Position numbers and translations under genes: made by a program. The notes beneath the pieces are model-generated. The model had not been told where the DNA came from. It saw nothing but the letters and a program-made list of their open reading frames with translations, and made no database searches. From positions 666,894,484 to 666,958,483 of the forward strand of contig OZ010788.1 in the NCBI GenBank assembly GCA_963932465.1: 64,000 bases of DNA. Direction: 5' to 3'. Below, in pieces: positions 45,243-58,096 of the stretch; the stretch's first letter is position 1, and each line of letters starts with the position of its first letter. This DNA is from Maratus speciosus (Eukaryota; Arthropoda; Arachnida; Araneae; Salticidae).

Positions 45243-45814
45243 CAGGGCCCGACTTATGCAGGGGTATGCGGGGCAGCTGCCCCCCCCCTTTTTACCCCCC
45301 CCAGGAGAGTAATCAGGATTTTCATTAAAAGGTGACAAACAATTAAAATTAGCCAAAAGTGAACAAAATTCATATATTTTCAAACATTTGGGAAGGGAGT
45401 GCGTCCCGTTCCTGTTTCTGCTTCCAGTACCCTTTCCACCTATGCAAAAAACAAACTATATCACTAGAAAACTAGCGATTAATATTTTATCATAACAACT
45501 TAGTGTATTCTATTGTTTTCAAAAGAAATTCTTTATTAATGTGGCAAGTTAAAACCATTAATTATAACCAATTGGGTGCATTTTCTTTTAGTCTTCTTAT
45601 AACGTACGTAGATTAGCAAAGTAAAAGTTTGTAAAGAAATACTCTTGTCAACCAATCTGTCATTTTTTATACTATTATACTACTAGTATTTTTCTTAAAG
45701 TTGTAACCATCTTTTTTGTGATACCCTGTATACATATGGGAGCAGTCTTGTGTACCAAATTTTTGCATACAACAATATGTGTGAAGTTTTGTACTGGACA
45801 TTTCCACATTATTC

Positions 45815-45846
<32 letters not shown>

Positions 45847-45917
45847 CTCTGGATAGGTATAAGGGCCCCCCAAAATGATGTTTGCCCCGGGGCTCCCATA
45901 GTCTATGTCGGGCCCTG
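45243..45917. mobile_element. hAT-like non-autonomous element, 675 bp
   Basis: Ends CAGGGCCCGACTTATG and, reverse-complemented, CAGGGCCCGACATAGAC. The 8-bp flanks AGTAATAT and AATATTAT agree at six of eight positions. Subterminal GGGGCAGCTGCCCC and a poly-A run at 45819-45843. Confidence 0.75.
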
Positions 45918-45924
45918 AATATTA

Positions 45925-46828
45925 TAAGTCCATTTAGCCTGAAGAAGGAGGATGCATTCTTAAGAAACTTGAACCTTTAATTATTAAATAATAATGCATC
46001 TATGGAATTATGTATTTCCACATACGAATTTCGTGTCAATTTTTACATTTTTATTCTATTCTAATAAATAATAAAACTGAATGGCCCCCAAATACACAGA
46101 TTTAAAATGAAATAAATGTACCCAGACTGAATGATTAAATTTTCTGTCTAAGATATTTCTTTTAGTCATTTTCTGAATTAATATATGTATTATGTGCCAA
46201 CTTATATATTTTCCCTTATAAATGGATGTAGATTTTCGTTTCCCTCCAGATGGTGACACACGATTACCTGCAGGGTAAACATCCACCAGTAAAAAACGAA
46301 GGGAAATTTTTGCCTTACTTATGATAGAAATTCTATATTAATGTCGCGTTTAAATAAGTATGAAATTCCTATTTAAATATACTGGTTCTGGGTGCAAACT
46401 TTTCAATGAAATTTTTTGTTTAAGGGGTCTCAGAACTCTTAAGAATTTGAAAAAAAGAAAAAAAAAAGTTCATTTTCAACATTTAACATCTTAAAATGTA
46501 TTTGATTTTAAGACACAATTTTTATTGGAATTGAAAGATATAAGTATGTTCATGTATTTAAAAAATCACAAGATGCAGAATTCGCATTAACGGGGGCTCC
46601 AGACTGTCAGACATTTGTTGAGCAGAAAATTGGCATAACAGATTATGCGCAGGATTACAAAATAAATTTTGCAACTAGAATGAAAATTTTGGTGCCTACT
46701 TATACTTCAGATTGTAATAATTACCCCGAACCTAAATAGATTTACATTTAAAGCATTTTTCTATTTTTAATACAGAGTTGTATTTAGCTAATGCAAAATT
46801 TTGAAAATTTCAACAGCGTAAATCACCT

Positions 46829-46865
<37 letters not shown>

Positions 46866-47390
46866 TAAAAAGGGAATTTTAGGTTCAGTTTATACAGACT
46901 AATACGAAACATATGTTTTGAAAAATTCATGAAAAAAAATTTAGAAGTTTTTGAAATATCGTGCGCGTTCTGTCCCAAAACGTCATTTGGAGAAAAATGA
47001 CATCAATGTTGCGGAAACGCCGCTTCAGCTATTGCGCAGGTATAATTCTAAAAGCCATATGTAGGGCTTCTCAAAATGATTAAAAGATTTTTTTTTAAAT
47101 TAAGGGACTCTTAGAGCTTTGAAATTTTCGAAATTTTAATTTTTTTAGATATCCCTTATCTTTTCTGAACAATTTGATATAATTGTTTCCCTGAAATTCC
47201 CGTTACATTGTGGTTTATGTTAAAAAATCTCTTCCGATGAATTTTAATGATGTTACGATACTTCATACATAGTGAAATTGATATGCATTACTGAGGTGGG
47301 CCGAAACATGCTTTTCGGGAGCATAGAATCATTAGCATTTATAGTTCGTGTACAGGCACATACAAAAGAATCCGATTACATTATAATACA
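45925..47390. other. AT-rich non-coding stretch
   Basis: A poly-T run at about 46830-46860. TTTTAATGATGTTACGATAC near 47242 recurs near 48050 and resembles repeat R3. No gene recognised. Confidence 0.45.
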
Positions 47391-47393
47391 ATA

Positions 47394-48020
47394 CAGCCCC
47401 GATTATCCGCGGAATTGGGTGGCAAGTGCACCGCGGATAACCCGTAGAAGACTGCTTATGGGGTGCAAAGACGAAAAAACAGAAAATTCAACATAAAAAC
47501 TACGTTTTAGTGGAGACATAATAAAACGTTTATAATGCATATATATGCACAGTACATCAGAAACCTTTGCTTTATATCTAAATCACTAAAATAAAGAACA
47601 GTAAACATGAAACAATGCCGTACATACTGTACAAAAAGAGCTGAGTTACACCTTTTTAAAAAAATCAGTCACATGTTTTTGCTTCTTGCTTTGGAAACAC
47701 GTTTTCTTTATTCTAAATTGTAAAGTATGGTTTTTCTTTTAGTATGAAATAATTTTTATCTCGAAAATGAAGTTATTCTTGATATACTCCCCTGGAATTT
47801 ATCATAATAGTCTTATTTAATTGTTAAATATTTTAATTGCTGTGTTTACATTTGGTTAATAAAATCAAGAAAAGACATCAAGACTTTATATTCGATATTT
47901 CAAACATGGCATAGGCTTGAATTAAAAAGAAAAAAAAAAAAAGAAAAGAAAGAAAAAAAATTGCTTCGCGGATAAACCGCACCGTGGATCATCCGCTCGC
48001 GGATAATCGAGGCTTTACTG
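47394..48020. mobile_element. pogo-like non-autonomous element, 627 bp
   Basis: Left flank TA (47392-47393); ends CAGCCCCGATTATCCGCGG and, reverse-complemented, CAGTAAAGCCTCGATTATCC then GCG. The right flank is CA, one change from TA. CGCGGATAA-type motifs are repeated inside both ends. Confidence 0.75.
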
Positions 48021-48024
48021 CATA

Positions 48025-49011
48025 TGCAGAAAAATGGTTTGCTATTCATTTTAATGATGTTATGATACTTCAAACATAACGGATTTCAAAAGAATCACTG
48101 AAGTGCACTGCAACATGTGTCTCTCTATTCTAAAAAAAAGTAACTACCGCTATCACCGCCGCCGCCGGTTTTGATTTTTTTGTGACCGGAGGCCTTTCTT
48201 CGTTAATATTAACAAAAATAATGCATACAAAAATATGAAAATCGTTGGTTTTATACAGAAATGTTTGATAAATACGCTGATGCAGACAGTTTTCGAATCG
48301 AAGAATTATTTTAAGAGTTATTTAATGCTAAAGTTGGACAAAATCGTTCCACTAAAAAAGTTTTATAGCAGCAAAAACTAGACATAGCAGTGTAATCATT
48401 TTTAGATCATTTTATGCGTTAGAATTTGCGGAGTGCACATTGCATTAATTTTTTTATTTTGGCTCATTTTTTCAGGTTTTATTTCTATTTTAAATTCAAA
48501 TTTTCAGCATTTCTAGAGATATTTTTTACAGATTTCAGAAAATTGTGCTAATTTAAACTGTTGCCAACTGTATAAAAAGCGCAAGCAATAATGTTTGCTT
48601 CAAATTAAAAAATTATTTACACGTGACTATTATAAACAGGAAAAAAACTTTCAAATTAGAATTAAATAATTACGTATAAAAAGCAGGAACTTATTAAAAA
48701 TTACGTCATAAAAAGTATAACGTGAATTTTAAAAGAGAAAGGATATTGTAAAATAATAAATTCATTAACATGCGTTAGAAGTCTTAGGATAAATTACGTC
48801 ATATTTACGTCACATTATAGTTATTACATAAAATGAACACAAAATAATATTGCAAAAAAGTTTAAATTTAGAAATTGCGCTAGACATTTATTTGATATTT
48901 TCAGAATTAATTTAAAATGTCTCATTTAAAAGAAGTTTCTTTTCGCTTTGTTAAAAAATACCAGGAGACAAAGACTCTCTTTACTTAATTCCTTTTATAT
49001 TAGCTTATTTT
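48025..49011. other. AT-rich non-coding stretch
   Basis: Nothing recognised apart from a CACCGCCGCCGCC patch near 48154. It could be Helitron body, given the terminus at 49403, but the start of that element was not found. Confidence 0.4.
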
Positions 49012-49209
49012 GAAATGTTGTTACACGTGTATACGTCATAAAGTTATTTTTATTTCGACGTTTTATTTGTCTTTTTATTAATGTTGTACGAATTTATTTG
49101 TTCTTTCGTTATTTAAAATAAAAATTATATCAATTTGTATAATTTGGCGAGTGGTTTGGCGATTTATATAATTTGGCGAAATTGGTCGACAGGATAATCA
49201 AGTAGTGCC
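49012..49209 (-). mobile_element. 8-bp-target MITE with GGTAC ends, copy 3, truncated
   Basis: Reverse complement of the left two thirds of 16184-16467 (ATTTCGACGTTTTATTTG, AATTTGGCGAGTGGTTTGG), ending GGTCGACAGGATAATCAAG. The other end is missing. Confidence 0.7.
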
Positions 49210-49364
49210 GCAACGGATTTGGCGCTAAAATTCCCCAATCAAAGAGAAATGAATTCGTTTATAGGGAGATCGCCACTGTTTTTTAAATTATAATTCAATC
49301 TTTCGAAATCTTTTCAAAGCCGATCAAATTAGCGTGCATTTAGAGTCTGCGGTGTCTGGACGGG

Positions 49365-49403
49365 GGTTGGCGAGCGTAGCTCGTAGGGGGCCGAGCCCCC
49401 TAG
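49365..49403 (+). mobile_element. Helitron 3' terminus
   Basis: GTTGGCGAGCGTAGC leads to GTAGGGGGCCGAGCCCCC and CTAG, then T. A 6-bp hairpin (GGGGGC/GCCCCC) directly before CTAG and a following T are the Helitron signature. Confidence 0.7.
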
Positions 49404-49404
49404 T

Positions 49405-50439
49405 TCTATAAATTAAAGAGTGCATAGATGTGATAGATAGAGTGCATATCTTCATTTAAATGGACACACAAAAGAAGTCAATTACAGAACGGGCGATGAT
49501 GCATTTCACTGTATGAAAGATGAAATTTTCTAACACTATACAAAGCCGGTTGATGTATTTATGCGTCATTTGTAAAACTATCGTTAAGGAATTTTAATTT
49601 TTCTTCAGAATGTTTGCATAGTTATTTCTGGTTATTATAGTGATAGAATGGAACATTGTAAGCAAGTTGTTGGATTACCTAGTTGCGTGGCAACTTTACA
49701 TTCAGTGTAGAGGTGGTTTGTATTACAAGGAGCCTTAAAAATGATGTTTAAATGCGGCTGGTAGCCACAAGGAGAAAAATAACCATTAAAACCTAAGAAT
49801 GGGTGAATAAAGTTAAATTTAAAAGTATATTAAATACAAGAAGTATTACAATATAAATATAGTGATAGGTGTTTCGTGAATAAAATAAAATAACACTAGT
49901 ATTAAAATTTTTCTGTCAAGTCTTTGTCAAGTCTTTCTTTGTAAAGTAGAAATTCCGAATTTTAAAAAAAAATGCTAAATTTGGCAATACTGCATTGCTG
50001 CAACAGGTGACTATTTTTTAATTCTATCTCGCACCATTTTTTCAAAACAAAAATCTTTCACATACACTTTGACAAAATATGCAAGAGAAAAATATACTAA
50101 AAAAATTAAAAAATTAATTTTGCGAATAAAATATAAAAATAGTTGCCAATGGCAACCCTGTACTGTTTACAGTCTGTATAGTGTTAATAATATTACGTTA
50201 GCGTTTGGAAAGTGTTTCACTATCTATCCCTGATGCATGATTATTCGTTCCTATTGTTATTCATTTAGTTATTTTTTTTAAAGCAGTGTTCCAAGTTCTC
50301 AGGAAATCAAAATAACAAAAACCAAAACAGTAATTTCCCTTACATTTGCATATATCATCGAACACAATTTTAACTCAACACAAATCCTCTAAACAAAATC
50401 TATTGTTCTAATTACATAAACGACTAAAAGGAAATTTAG
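49405..50439. other. AT-rich non-coding stretch
   Basis: A 45-base minus-strand scrap of repeat R1 lies at about 50196-50240. No gene recognised. Confidence 0.4.
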
Positions 50440-50940
50440 CAGGAAAAGTCTTTCAAAACTGTCTCATTACCTCAAGGCAGCAATTTAAGTGCTTATTGGT
50501 TAATTACACAAAGTACCACTAGAGGGCTAGCGACGTGTTAAAAAGTTGATTGGCCGTAATTACGACTGAGGGCCATTTACGAGAAGTGAGATTCCACCCT
50601 TACCCCCTCTTCCATACATACGCACTTATGGAAATTTTTTTAAAGAAAAAAAAAATAAAAAGATAGATACCAGAAAACAAATTAAGTAAAGTTCATTTCA
50701 ATATTTTTTGGCTGTTTTAAAAGTGTTTCAGAAAGTAATGGGGTTTAAGTAGTTATTTAAGCGTCGTGAGTGTTATTTTTTTTTATATTGCTCACAGCGG
50801 TGATGGTTACTTAATAGTTAATTTTTCACGAATTCTAATTAAGTTAATGGAGCAATTTCATTTGAAGAAGGCCATGGAAGATAGACGTAAGAGGGAGTAT
50901 TAAAGTTGCTTAATTGACACAATCAAGCATGAAAAACGAT
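50440..50940. other. Possible regulatory block, mixed-composition and non-repetitive
   Basis: Less AT-rich at 50440-50620, without repeats or long frames. It has several homeodomain-type TAATTA/TAATTAC sites (50501, 50556, 50838 regions), a Sox/CCAAT-like ATTGG and a CTCF-like core. Candidate enhancer or insulator only. Confidence 0.3.
50516..50527 (+). promoter_or_regulatory. CTCF-like core
   Basis: CCACTAGAGGGC fits CCASYAGRKGGC at every position. Confidence 0.35.
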
Positions 50941-51502
50941 TTTAAGGAATGAAAGCAGAATTTAAAGGAAAAAAAGTAAACAGTTCAAGTGTTTTCGATT
51001 GAATAATGTTATTTAATTGTAATTTTTCTTTTGTTATAATTACAACCTATTTAACCGATATTATAATTGTTATTTCCGAAATTTATTGATTTTTTTTCTT
51101 ATTTATTTTTATTTCCCATTTCTGAAATACACTAAGGTGATATATAAAAGGTTTTTCTTAAAGGTATATAAATAAATTCTAAATAAATCAATTGAAAATC
51201 TTTTTCAAAAAATAAATATTACAAAATATTATTGAAGATAAACAAGAATTCGTAAATGTACGATAAATTCAGGTAATAGAGTAAAACAAAATCGATTAAA
51301 GAGTTCACTAAAAGAAAAAAAATACATATATGATATATGATGATGAATTTATGTATAAATTTGTCTTTTTAATTTCGTTATAATAATTAATTTCAAATTT
51401 CTTTTAATTATTCGATATCTAAAATTAGTGTTGGCAATTGGGCGATTCTTTATATTAAGAAATTTACCTATATTTCCGAACAGCAATATTCAACTTATTT
51501 AA

Positions 51503-51976
51503 CCTCTTCTCGACGAGCGTCTTTTACGGAATTTTTAATATTTTATCACCGGTTTTTCAAAACAGAAATTTTTGCCTAATGGAATCGGGAAAATGCTCGG
51601 ATTAAAAAAGGCAAAATTTACAAAAAAAATTTACTGGTGAGAATAATCACGAATTCTGAGCACCTCACGCGGCACATATACCGGTCGCTGGACCCCAAGG
51701 GGTCAAACCTCTTTAATACATTCTTTAACTCTTTGAGGGGGGGAGGAGCGGGGGGTAGTAATTATCTTTCTGTAATGTTGAATTCATACCATAATTTTCG
51801 AAAAATCTATTTGAAAATAACGAAATGCAATTCCGCATGTTTTTGTTTTTGTTGTTGTTGTTTTTCCCCCACCAAAGTTATAAAAGTAAAAAATTGTTTG
51901 CTAAGAAATTGGTACAATTTTTTTTTTTTTTTCAAAATTAAGTGATTTAAAATTTTTTCCATTGCCCGAGAAAGAG
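51503..51976. mobile_element. TTAA-target MITE, 474 bp
   Basis: TTAA at 51499-51502 and 51977-51980. Ends CCTCTTCTCGACGAGCG and, reverse-complemented, CTCTTTCTCGGGCAATGG. A further TTAACTCTTTGAGG at 51725 may be a second, nested end. Confidence 0.6.
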
Positions 51977-51984
51977 TTAAATTA

Positions 51985-52880
51985 ACAATATTAGAACATT
52001 TAGGTAACCATCTACTTTACAATAAATATAAAGACAATGAAAATGTAAGACTTTTCTTCTATTTTTATCATTTGGGGGGGGGGGGTAAATTTATGAATTG
52101 GTATTTAAAATAATTATTTACCCTGTCAGTAGCAATTGCGATGCATTAATTATCTTTACTTTTTTTTTATGCTGAAACATTTCATATATAAAACATTAGT
52201 TTACATGTAATTACATTATATCATAACATTAGTTTACATACATATTATAATATGATGTTATGTAAATATTATTATGTTTAAATTAATAACATAATAACAT
52301 TAGTTTAGAGTAATCAAATTTATGAATTTGTATTTAAACTATTTATTTACCAATTGCAATGCATTAAATGATGTATGTCTTTACTTTTTTTATGTACTTA
52401 AAATTTCACATATAAAAGATTAGTTTTTCATTTTCAGGCTACATTAAAAAAAGTTAGACAAAAATATTAACTTAGTAAAAATATAATAAGAATATTTTTA
52501 ATTCCATTTTTAGATTTATGATTTATTTTAAATACAAGAAATTCTATTCTACACTCAAAATTAAAAAAATAATTAAAATGAAAATAAATAGTAAAAACAA
52601 TTTCAAATTTAATAAACTGAAAAGGAAACATAATTTTAACTGAAATTGTAACAAGAAAAGTCAACAAGAATTGATTTACAGATCGCAATTTAGAAAACTG
52701 ACTGACATTTAGCAGAATACAGACAGAAAATGATAACATTTACCATTGCTGCCAATTTACGCCTTTTATTTTAAACCAAGCAGGCTTGTTTCGCCAGAAA
52801 TTTTACAGAATAAATAAAAACAAGGCACATTTTATTGAATAAATATTATATTTCAAAACATGTTTATTTGACTTAGAAAA
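51985..52880. other. AT-rich non-coding stretch
   Basis: Contains a G-run at 52075-52086 and loosely repeated ACATTAGTTTACAT phrases at 52190-52310; no gene recognised. Confidence 0.45.
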
Positions 52881-52887
52881 AAATCAT

Positions 52888-53570
52888 AAGCTGGCATCTA
52901 TGTAATAATAATAATAACAACAATAGACACAAAAAATAAGGCAGTCTACCGTGCTTTTGCGACGTCTTTTTAAGTAAAATCTAAATAAAAATACGGTTAG
53001 TATAAGTAAATCTATAAACTGTCATAAATAACTGTAACCTATAACTGTCATGAATAAACTGTCCTAAGCTTGCATCTATGTAATAATAATAATAATAACA
53101 ACAATAGACACAAAATATAAGGCAGTCTACCGTGCTTTTGTGACGTCTTTTTAAGTAAAATCTAAATAAAAATACGATTAGTATAAGTAAACCTATAAAC
53201 TGTCATAAATAACTGTTACCTATAACTGTCATGAATAAACTGTTCTAAGCTTACATCTATGTAATAATAATAATAATAACAACAATAGACACAAAAAATA
53301 AGGCAGTCTACCGTGCTTTTGCGAAGTCTTTTTAAGTAAAATCTAAATAAAAATACGATTAGTATAAGTAAACCTATAAACTGTCATAAATAACTGTAAC
53401 CTATAACTGTCATGAATAAACTGTCCTAAGCTTACATCTATGTAATAATAATAATAATAACAACAACAATAGACACAAAAACTAAGGCAGTCTACCGTGC
53501 TTTTGTGACGTCTTTTTAAGTAAAATCTAAATAAAAATACAATTAGTGTAAATATACCTTTAATAAATAC
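52888..53570 (+). repeat. ~180-bp tandem repeat, four units
   Basis: AAGCTTGCATCTATGTAATA recurs at 52888, 53065, 53246 and 53428. Each unit has an AAT/ATA/ACA microsatellite, GGCAGTCTACCGTGCTTTTG and AACTGTCATAAATAACTG. Units are nearly identical, so the amplification is recent. Confidence 0.9.
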
Positions 53571-53769
53571 TGTAACCTATTCAATTTAATTTTAAGAGTT
53601 AACAAATATAATTTTTTTATTATTTTTTTTTTTTATCCTAATTTGCGCAAAATGCATTTTAAAATATAATTTTTTTTTTTATTCAGTTACTTGAGAAATA
53701 TAAAAACAGAGCAGATTTTATTGAATAAAATTTCTGTTTAAAAAAATATATATTGGAAAAAAATAATAA

Positions 53770-53930
53770 TTTGGCAACTATGTAATAATAATAATAATTA
53801 TAATAAGAACTGTAATTGACACATAAAATAGTTAGTCTACACCGTGCTCTTGTGAAGTCTTGTAAAATCTAAATAAAAATCTGATTTGCGTAAATTGAAA
53901 TAAATACTATAACAAAAACGCATTTTAAAA
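53770..53930 (+). repeat. Diverged fifth unit of the ~180-bp repeat
   Basis: CAACTATGTAATAATAATAA, then AGTCTACACCGTGCTCTTGT and AAATCTAAATAAAAATC follow the order of the main array after a 200-base gap. Confidence 0.7.
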
Positions 53931-55440
53931 TATACATTTTCTTTGAACATTTCTTTATTCAATTATTTGATAATATTATCAATAAAACGAAAAGGCGGAC
54001 TAAAATTTTAGACATTTTATTCTCGAAAGACGTTTGAGGTATTAATATTGTCGGTGATTACTAAATCTACTTTCTTTTTCTCTCTCCTAGGCAATAATTT
54101 TGAATTGATTATTTTTTTTTCTTTTCTTTTCGGTTATTTCCAGCTAAAATTCTGTCGACATAGACATATTTATGTCCCTATTGTCTGCTATCATTGATAA
54201 ATATAAGCTTTCGAGATTTGGAGAGGAAAAAAAACCCCGGGAAAGGCATTTTAAATATGAATAAATGAATGAATAAATATTAAAATTGATTATGACAAAC
54301 GTCTGTGTCTAGTCTAATACAATGAACTAGGAAACATCAATGACATTTCTCCCATGCAGTAAATCAAGAAACCAAGCCTTTTTGGACTGTAGTCAACTAC
54401 TGCCATCTATTAACGTTTACCGAAGTTATTTTCTCATATTCTAACGGATATTTTTTTGGAATTTTTACTTTTATCAAAATGACGTAATTATTAAAAAGTT
54501 ATTTGAAATCTTGAAAGAATAATCAAACAATTATTAATAAAATACATACAGATGTTAATTTTTCATAAAAATATACTTCTGAATGGAAGTTTTAATTTAT
54601 TATGAAAGCAAAGAAATGTAGAAAACTCGGTAAAACTTATTTTTCAACTGTTGTTTAAATTAATTTTTTTTTCTAGTATTTCTTAAATTATCCTTTTATT
54701 TTATAGCAGTTTCAAGTCATGATTTTTGGGTGAAATTTTCACTCATTCATTTGAGTTTAGAGAAACCTTGAATTTCGTAAAGTTTGTAAATTATATACGG
54801 ATTCCTTGATCGATGTAATAATGTCTTTAAATAAAAGTGAATATTTGAAAAATTAGATAAAAGTAAGATATGGAATAAGAAAATCTCCAAACATAATGCT
54901 TTAATTTTTACTCTCAATATTCATTTTTTGAAATAATATCACCTGTAATTAAATTTTAATTGGTATCGATAATATCTATAGTAAATACATAGACATAGCT
55001 GCCACCTTCCGATTTTTCTTCAAGTCAAATAATCATATTTTGAGTCAGAAAATTTATTTAATGAAATGTTAGCCTATTTCCATGATACTTGATTTCATTA
55101 TTAAGTAAAATTTCTAATTCATGACATGTTTATTCAATTTTAACAAAAATCAGAAGTTTTTGGTATTAAGTTCTTAATCAATTAGTACATTTTTTTTTTG
55201 GTAGTGAATCTTTTTAAAAATTTCTAGGAAAATAGTAAACGATATTTTAAGTATTATTTAATATTAGTTTTAAATGATATTTATACGTAATTTTAATGCT
55301 TATATATTTAATAGATATACTAAAGTATTTTTAAAAAAATAAATACAGTTTTTTCTTCTTATTTTTGAGTAAAAATAAATTATTTTATCTTGTTTTGGTT
55401 CACAACGTGTTACTACGTAATGAGGGAAAATAAGAATGAA
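53931..55440. other. AT-rich non-coding stretch
   Basis: Nothing recognised apart from short homopolymer runs. Confidence 0.4.
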
Positions 55441-55449
55441 AAATCTTGC

Positions 55450-55860
55450 GCCAAGCATAGATTATGAAACACTTTCCAACACATTCAGAACACTGTAATA
55501 AAACTGCACCGTTTAATAAAATGAAAAATGCCTAAATAAAAAATTTGGAAAATGCAGAACGCATTTGGAAATCCAAGTTCTGATATTACCATGAATAGTA
55601 AGAAAAATATCGGAAGTTTTTTGTGCAGCCTAGGATCTATAGATTCATATCTATATTACATAGTATGATAAAAATTAATTTAATTAAATGTATAGCACTT
55701 TAGAAATTTCCCATTCAGCCATTTTCGTCCATTAACATAAATGCATTTGAGATCTTTTGTGTAGTCTTGTATATGATCTATAGAACACACAGCAGGTAAT
55801 AGGCAAAAACATAGTTAAACACATATTACAATTGAAAACGCATTTCCAGCAACTTTTCTT
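55450..55860 (+). repeat. Dispersed repeat R1, partial copy
   Basis: AGCATAGATTATGAAACAC, ATTACCATGAATAGTAAG, GTGCAGCCTAGGATCTATAG and AACGCATTTCCAGCAA follow the order of other R1 copies. Confidence 0.65.
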
Positions 55861-55984
55861 CATGGCCAGTGGGCAAAGTACTTTTAGTGCTAAAATGTTG
55901 AAATAAATGACTGGCACTGGAATTTACGAATAATTTTTTTTGGAAATAAGAAAAAGGTTATATTTCACATACATATTAAATGGA

Positions 55985-56072
55985 AAAGATTTTAGAAAAA
56001 ATCTGGTGTCATTGTCGCGTTTGGGAATTAAAATTAAGTGATTTCATAAGCATAGTACTGCCCCTGAAAGGG
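55985..56072 (-). mobile_element. Right end of a TTAA element of the 22746 family
   Basis: The minus strand begins, after TTAA (56073-56076), CCCTTTCAGGGGCAGTAC and soon ATCACTTAATTTTAATTCCC, as in the 22746 and 42525 elements. The other end was not found. Confidence 0.5.
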
Positions 56073-56177
56073 TTAAAGGAACGATAAATTGAGGGCTAAA
56101 AACAAAAATCGCTGAAAATACCAAAAAAATCGTTTCTTTTTTTTTTTTTTTTTTTTTTACACGAAAAAATGTCTTAA

Positions 56178-56725
56178 CCCTTTCGGGTCTGATTTTTTTT
56201 TTTTTAATTTTGAGAACAAAATTATTTATTTTAGTAATGTTAATCGTACCTATACAAATAGATTTACTGAAATTTAAAGATTATCTCATTCGCTGAAATC
56301 TAATGAATGTACTTATTTTGTGCACTATTCAATTGATATTTATATGATAATAGGTTAAGGAAGAGGTTTTGCAGACGTTTGGAAAATATCGTATTACAAC
56401 AGGGTTTAACCGATATGACAACTTTCTAATGTTTTTTTACGTTTTATCACAGATGATTCGTCCAGAAACGTAACCTATATTTTAAATTTAAAGAGTGAAA
56501 TATATGTATAAAATAAAGGAATCGACAACGGTGCAAAGAGAATTGAGCAAACTTTTATTATTATTGTTATTACTAAATGCCAAAACATAAAAGAAGTGAT
56601 AATAAGAAAGGCATGGCCGTATACTATCATTACTATGCGTAGGTAGTAACAAAAGTAATTATTAAGGCAAAATAATACCCGAAGAAAAGACATGTAATAT
56701 TAATAGTACATCAGACCCGAAAGGC
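56178..56725. mobile_element. TTAA-target MITE, 548 bp
   Basis: TTAA at 56174-56177 and 56726-56729. Ends CCCTTTCGGGTCTGAT and, reverse-complemented, GCCTTTCGGGTCTGATG. Confidence 0.8.
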
Positions 56726-56729
56726 TTAA

Positions 56730-57182
56730 ATGCCAAGCTTAACAAACAGGCGAAGCCTTGAAATGCCAACCCTAGTAGAAACGGTTAAAAAGAAAAGTAG
56801 AAAAATGTTGCTGGTTGAATGTGCCACACGAAGTGGAGAGAAGGACGCTGAAAGTGCCACTGATAATATGTGCGGCGATTGGTGATCGCTATACAACTTG
56901 ATCATGTTGTTATTGTCAATCAATGTATTGTATCAACGGGATATATTTTAAAGTAAGGTGAAAAATATTAAATATACAAATAAAAGAAATGTTTACAAAT
57001 GATACTATTAGGTATTTAAACACTAAACGGAAGGAAGCTAGGTACCTACATTTTAAAGTGTTGAACGAAGAGCCCAAAAGGAGTGAGGTGGAAAATGCTG
57101 TAAGCACCGCATAAGTAGGAGCTTTTCATTTTTCGCTCTATTGAAAAATTTCCTCTTTCGCACTTTCTATTTTTAGTCCTTA
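56730..57182. other. Non-coding stretch
   Basis: CATTTTTCGCTCTATTGAAA at 57128-57147 resembles the SINE body phrase. Nothing else recognised. Confidence 0.4.
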
Positions 57183-57810
57183 GTTATATGCAGGGGCGGA
57201 TCCAGAGAACCGTTTTGGGGGAGGCGATCCCGAGTGACATATAATCAACGTAGTCATAATTTCTGTTGCTCAAATCATTCCTTGCAGTTAATTTTTAAAT
57301 GAATATGAAATAATTAATGCGATTTGAAAATGTTACAGACTTTCGATTATCCGACGTCCGATTAACCGAAACACTCGGTTATCCAACACTCTTATTATAT
57401 AATCCCGCCCTCTCAAAATATGGTTTATTGTTACTTATTAGGTCGTAAAATTAAAAGCGTTATAACAGAATTTATTTATTAAATGTCTTATTTTTTTTCT
57501 TTTTCTTTTTACTCTTGTACTATGGTAATTATTTATCTTATTTTTTGTTCTTTTAGTTATAGTGAACGACATTAATAACACAAGTCTGCGATGATTGTGT
57601 TTTTTAACATTCGGTAATTGATTTTGATGTATTTTTTTAGCACTGGATGCGAAAATGACCTTCATTTTTAACCATCACGTCACGATTTTCGCAAATCGTA
57701 AATTTCAAAGTTAAAAAGTGAAGTTAGAAAACAGGAATTCTGCTTTTCAGAATTTAGTGTCGCCCCCGATGACAAATATATGACCCGATATATGTATATA
57801 AATATAGATA

Positions 57811-58096
57811 CAGTAGAGTCCCGATTATCCGAGTTAATCGAACTTATACCTTTGGAATGGATCATTTTCTTCTGATGGACTGATGGCTTCCATTATTATG
57901 AAACAGTCGTTATAAATAAAGTGTTAGGTGAAGATGAAAGAGCAGTCGTAAAAAGTTAAAACTCTGATTTTCTGGTCAGAATGGGGGGGAAAAATGGCTA
58001 TAATTTTTTTTTGAAAAAAAAAAAATGGAAGCAATCAGTTCATCAGAAGAAAATAACTCGGTGAATGCGGAAACTCCGATAATCGGGGCTCTACTG
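57811..58096. mobile_element. pogo-like MITE, 286 bp
   Basis: TA at 57809-57810 and 58097-58098. Ends CAGTAGAGTCCCGATTATCC and, reverse-complemented, CAGTAGAGCCCCGATTATCG. A second inverted pair lies inside (GGATCATTTTCTTCTGATG and complement). Confidence 0.9.
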
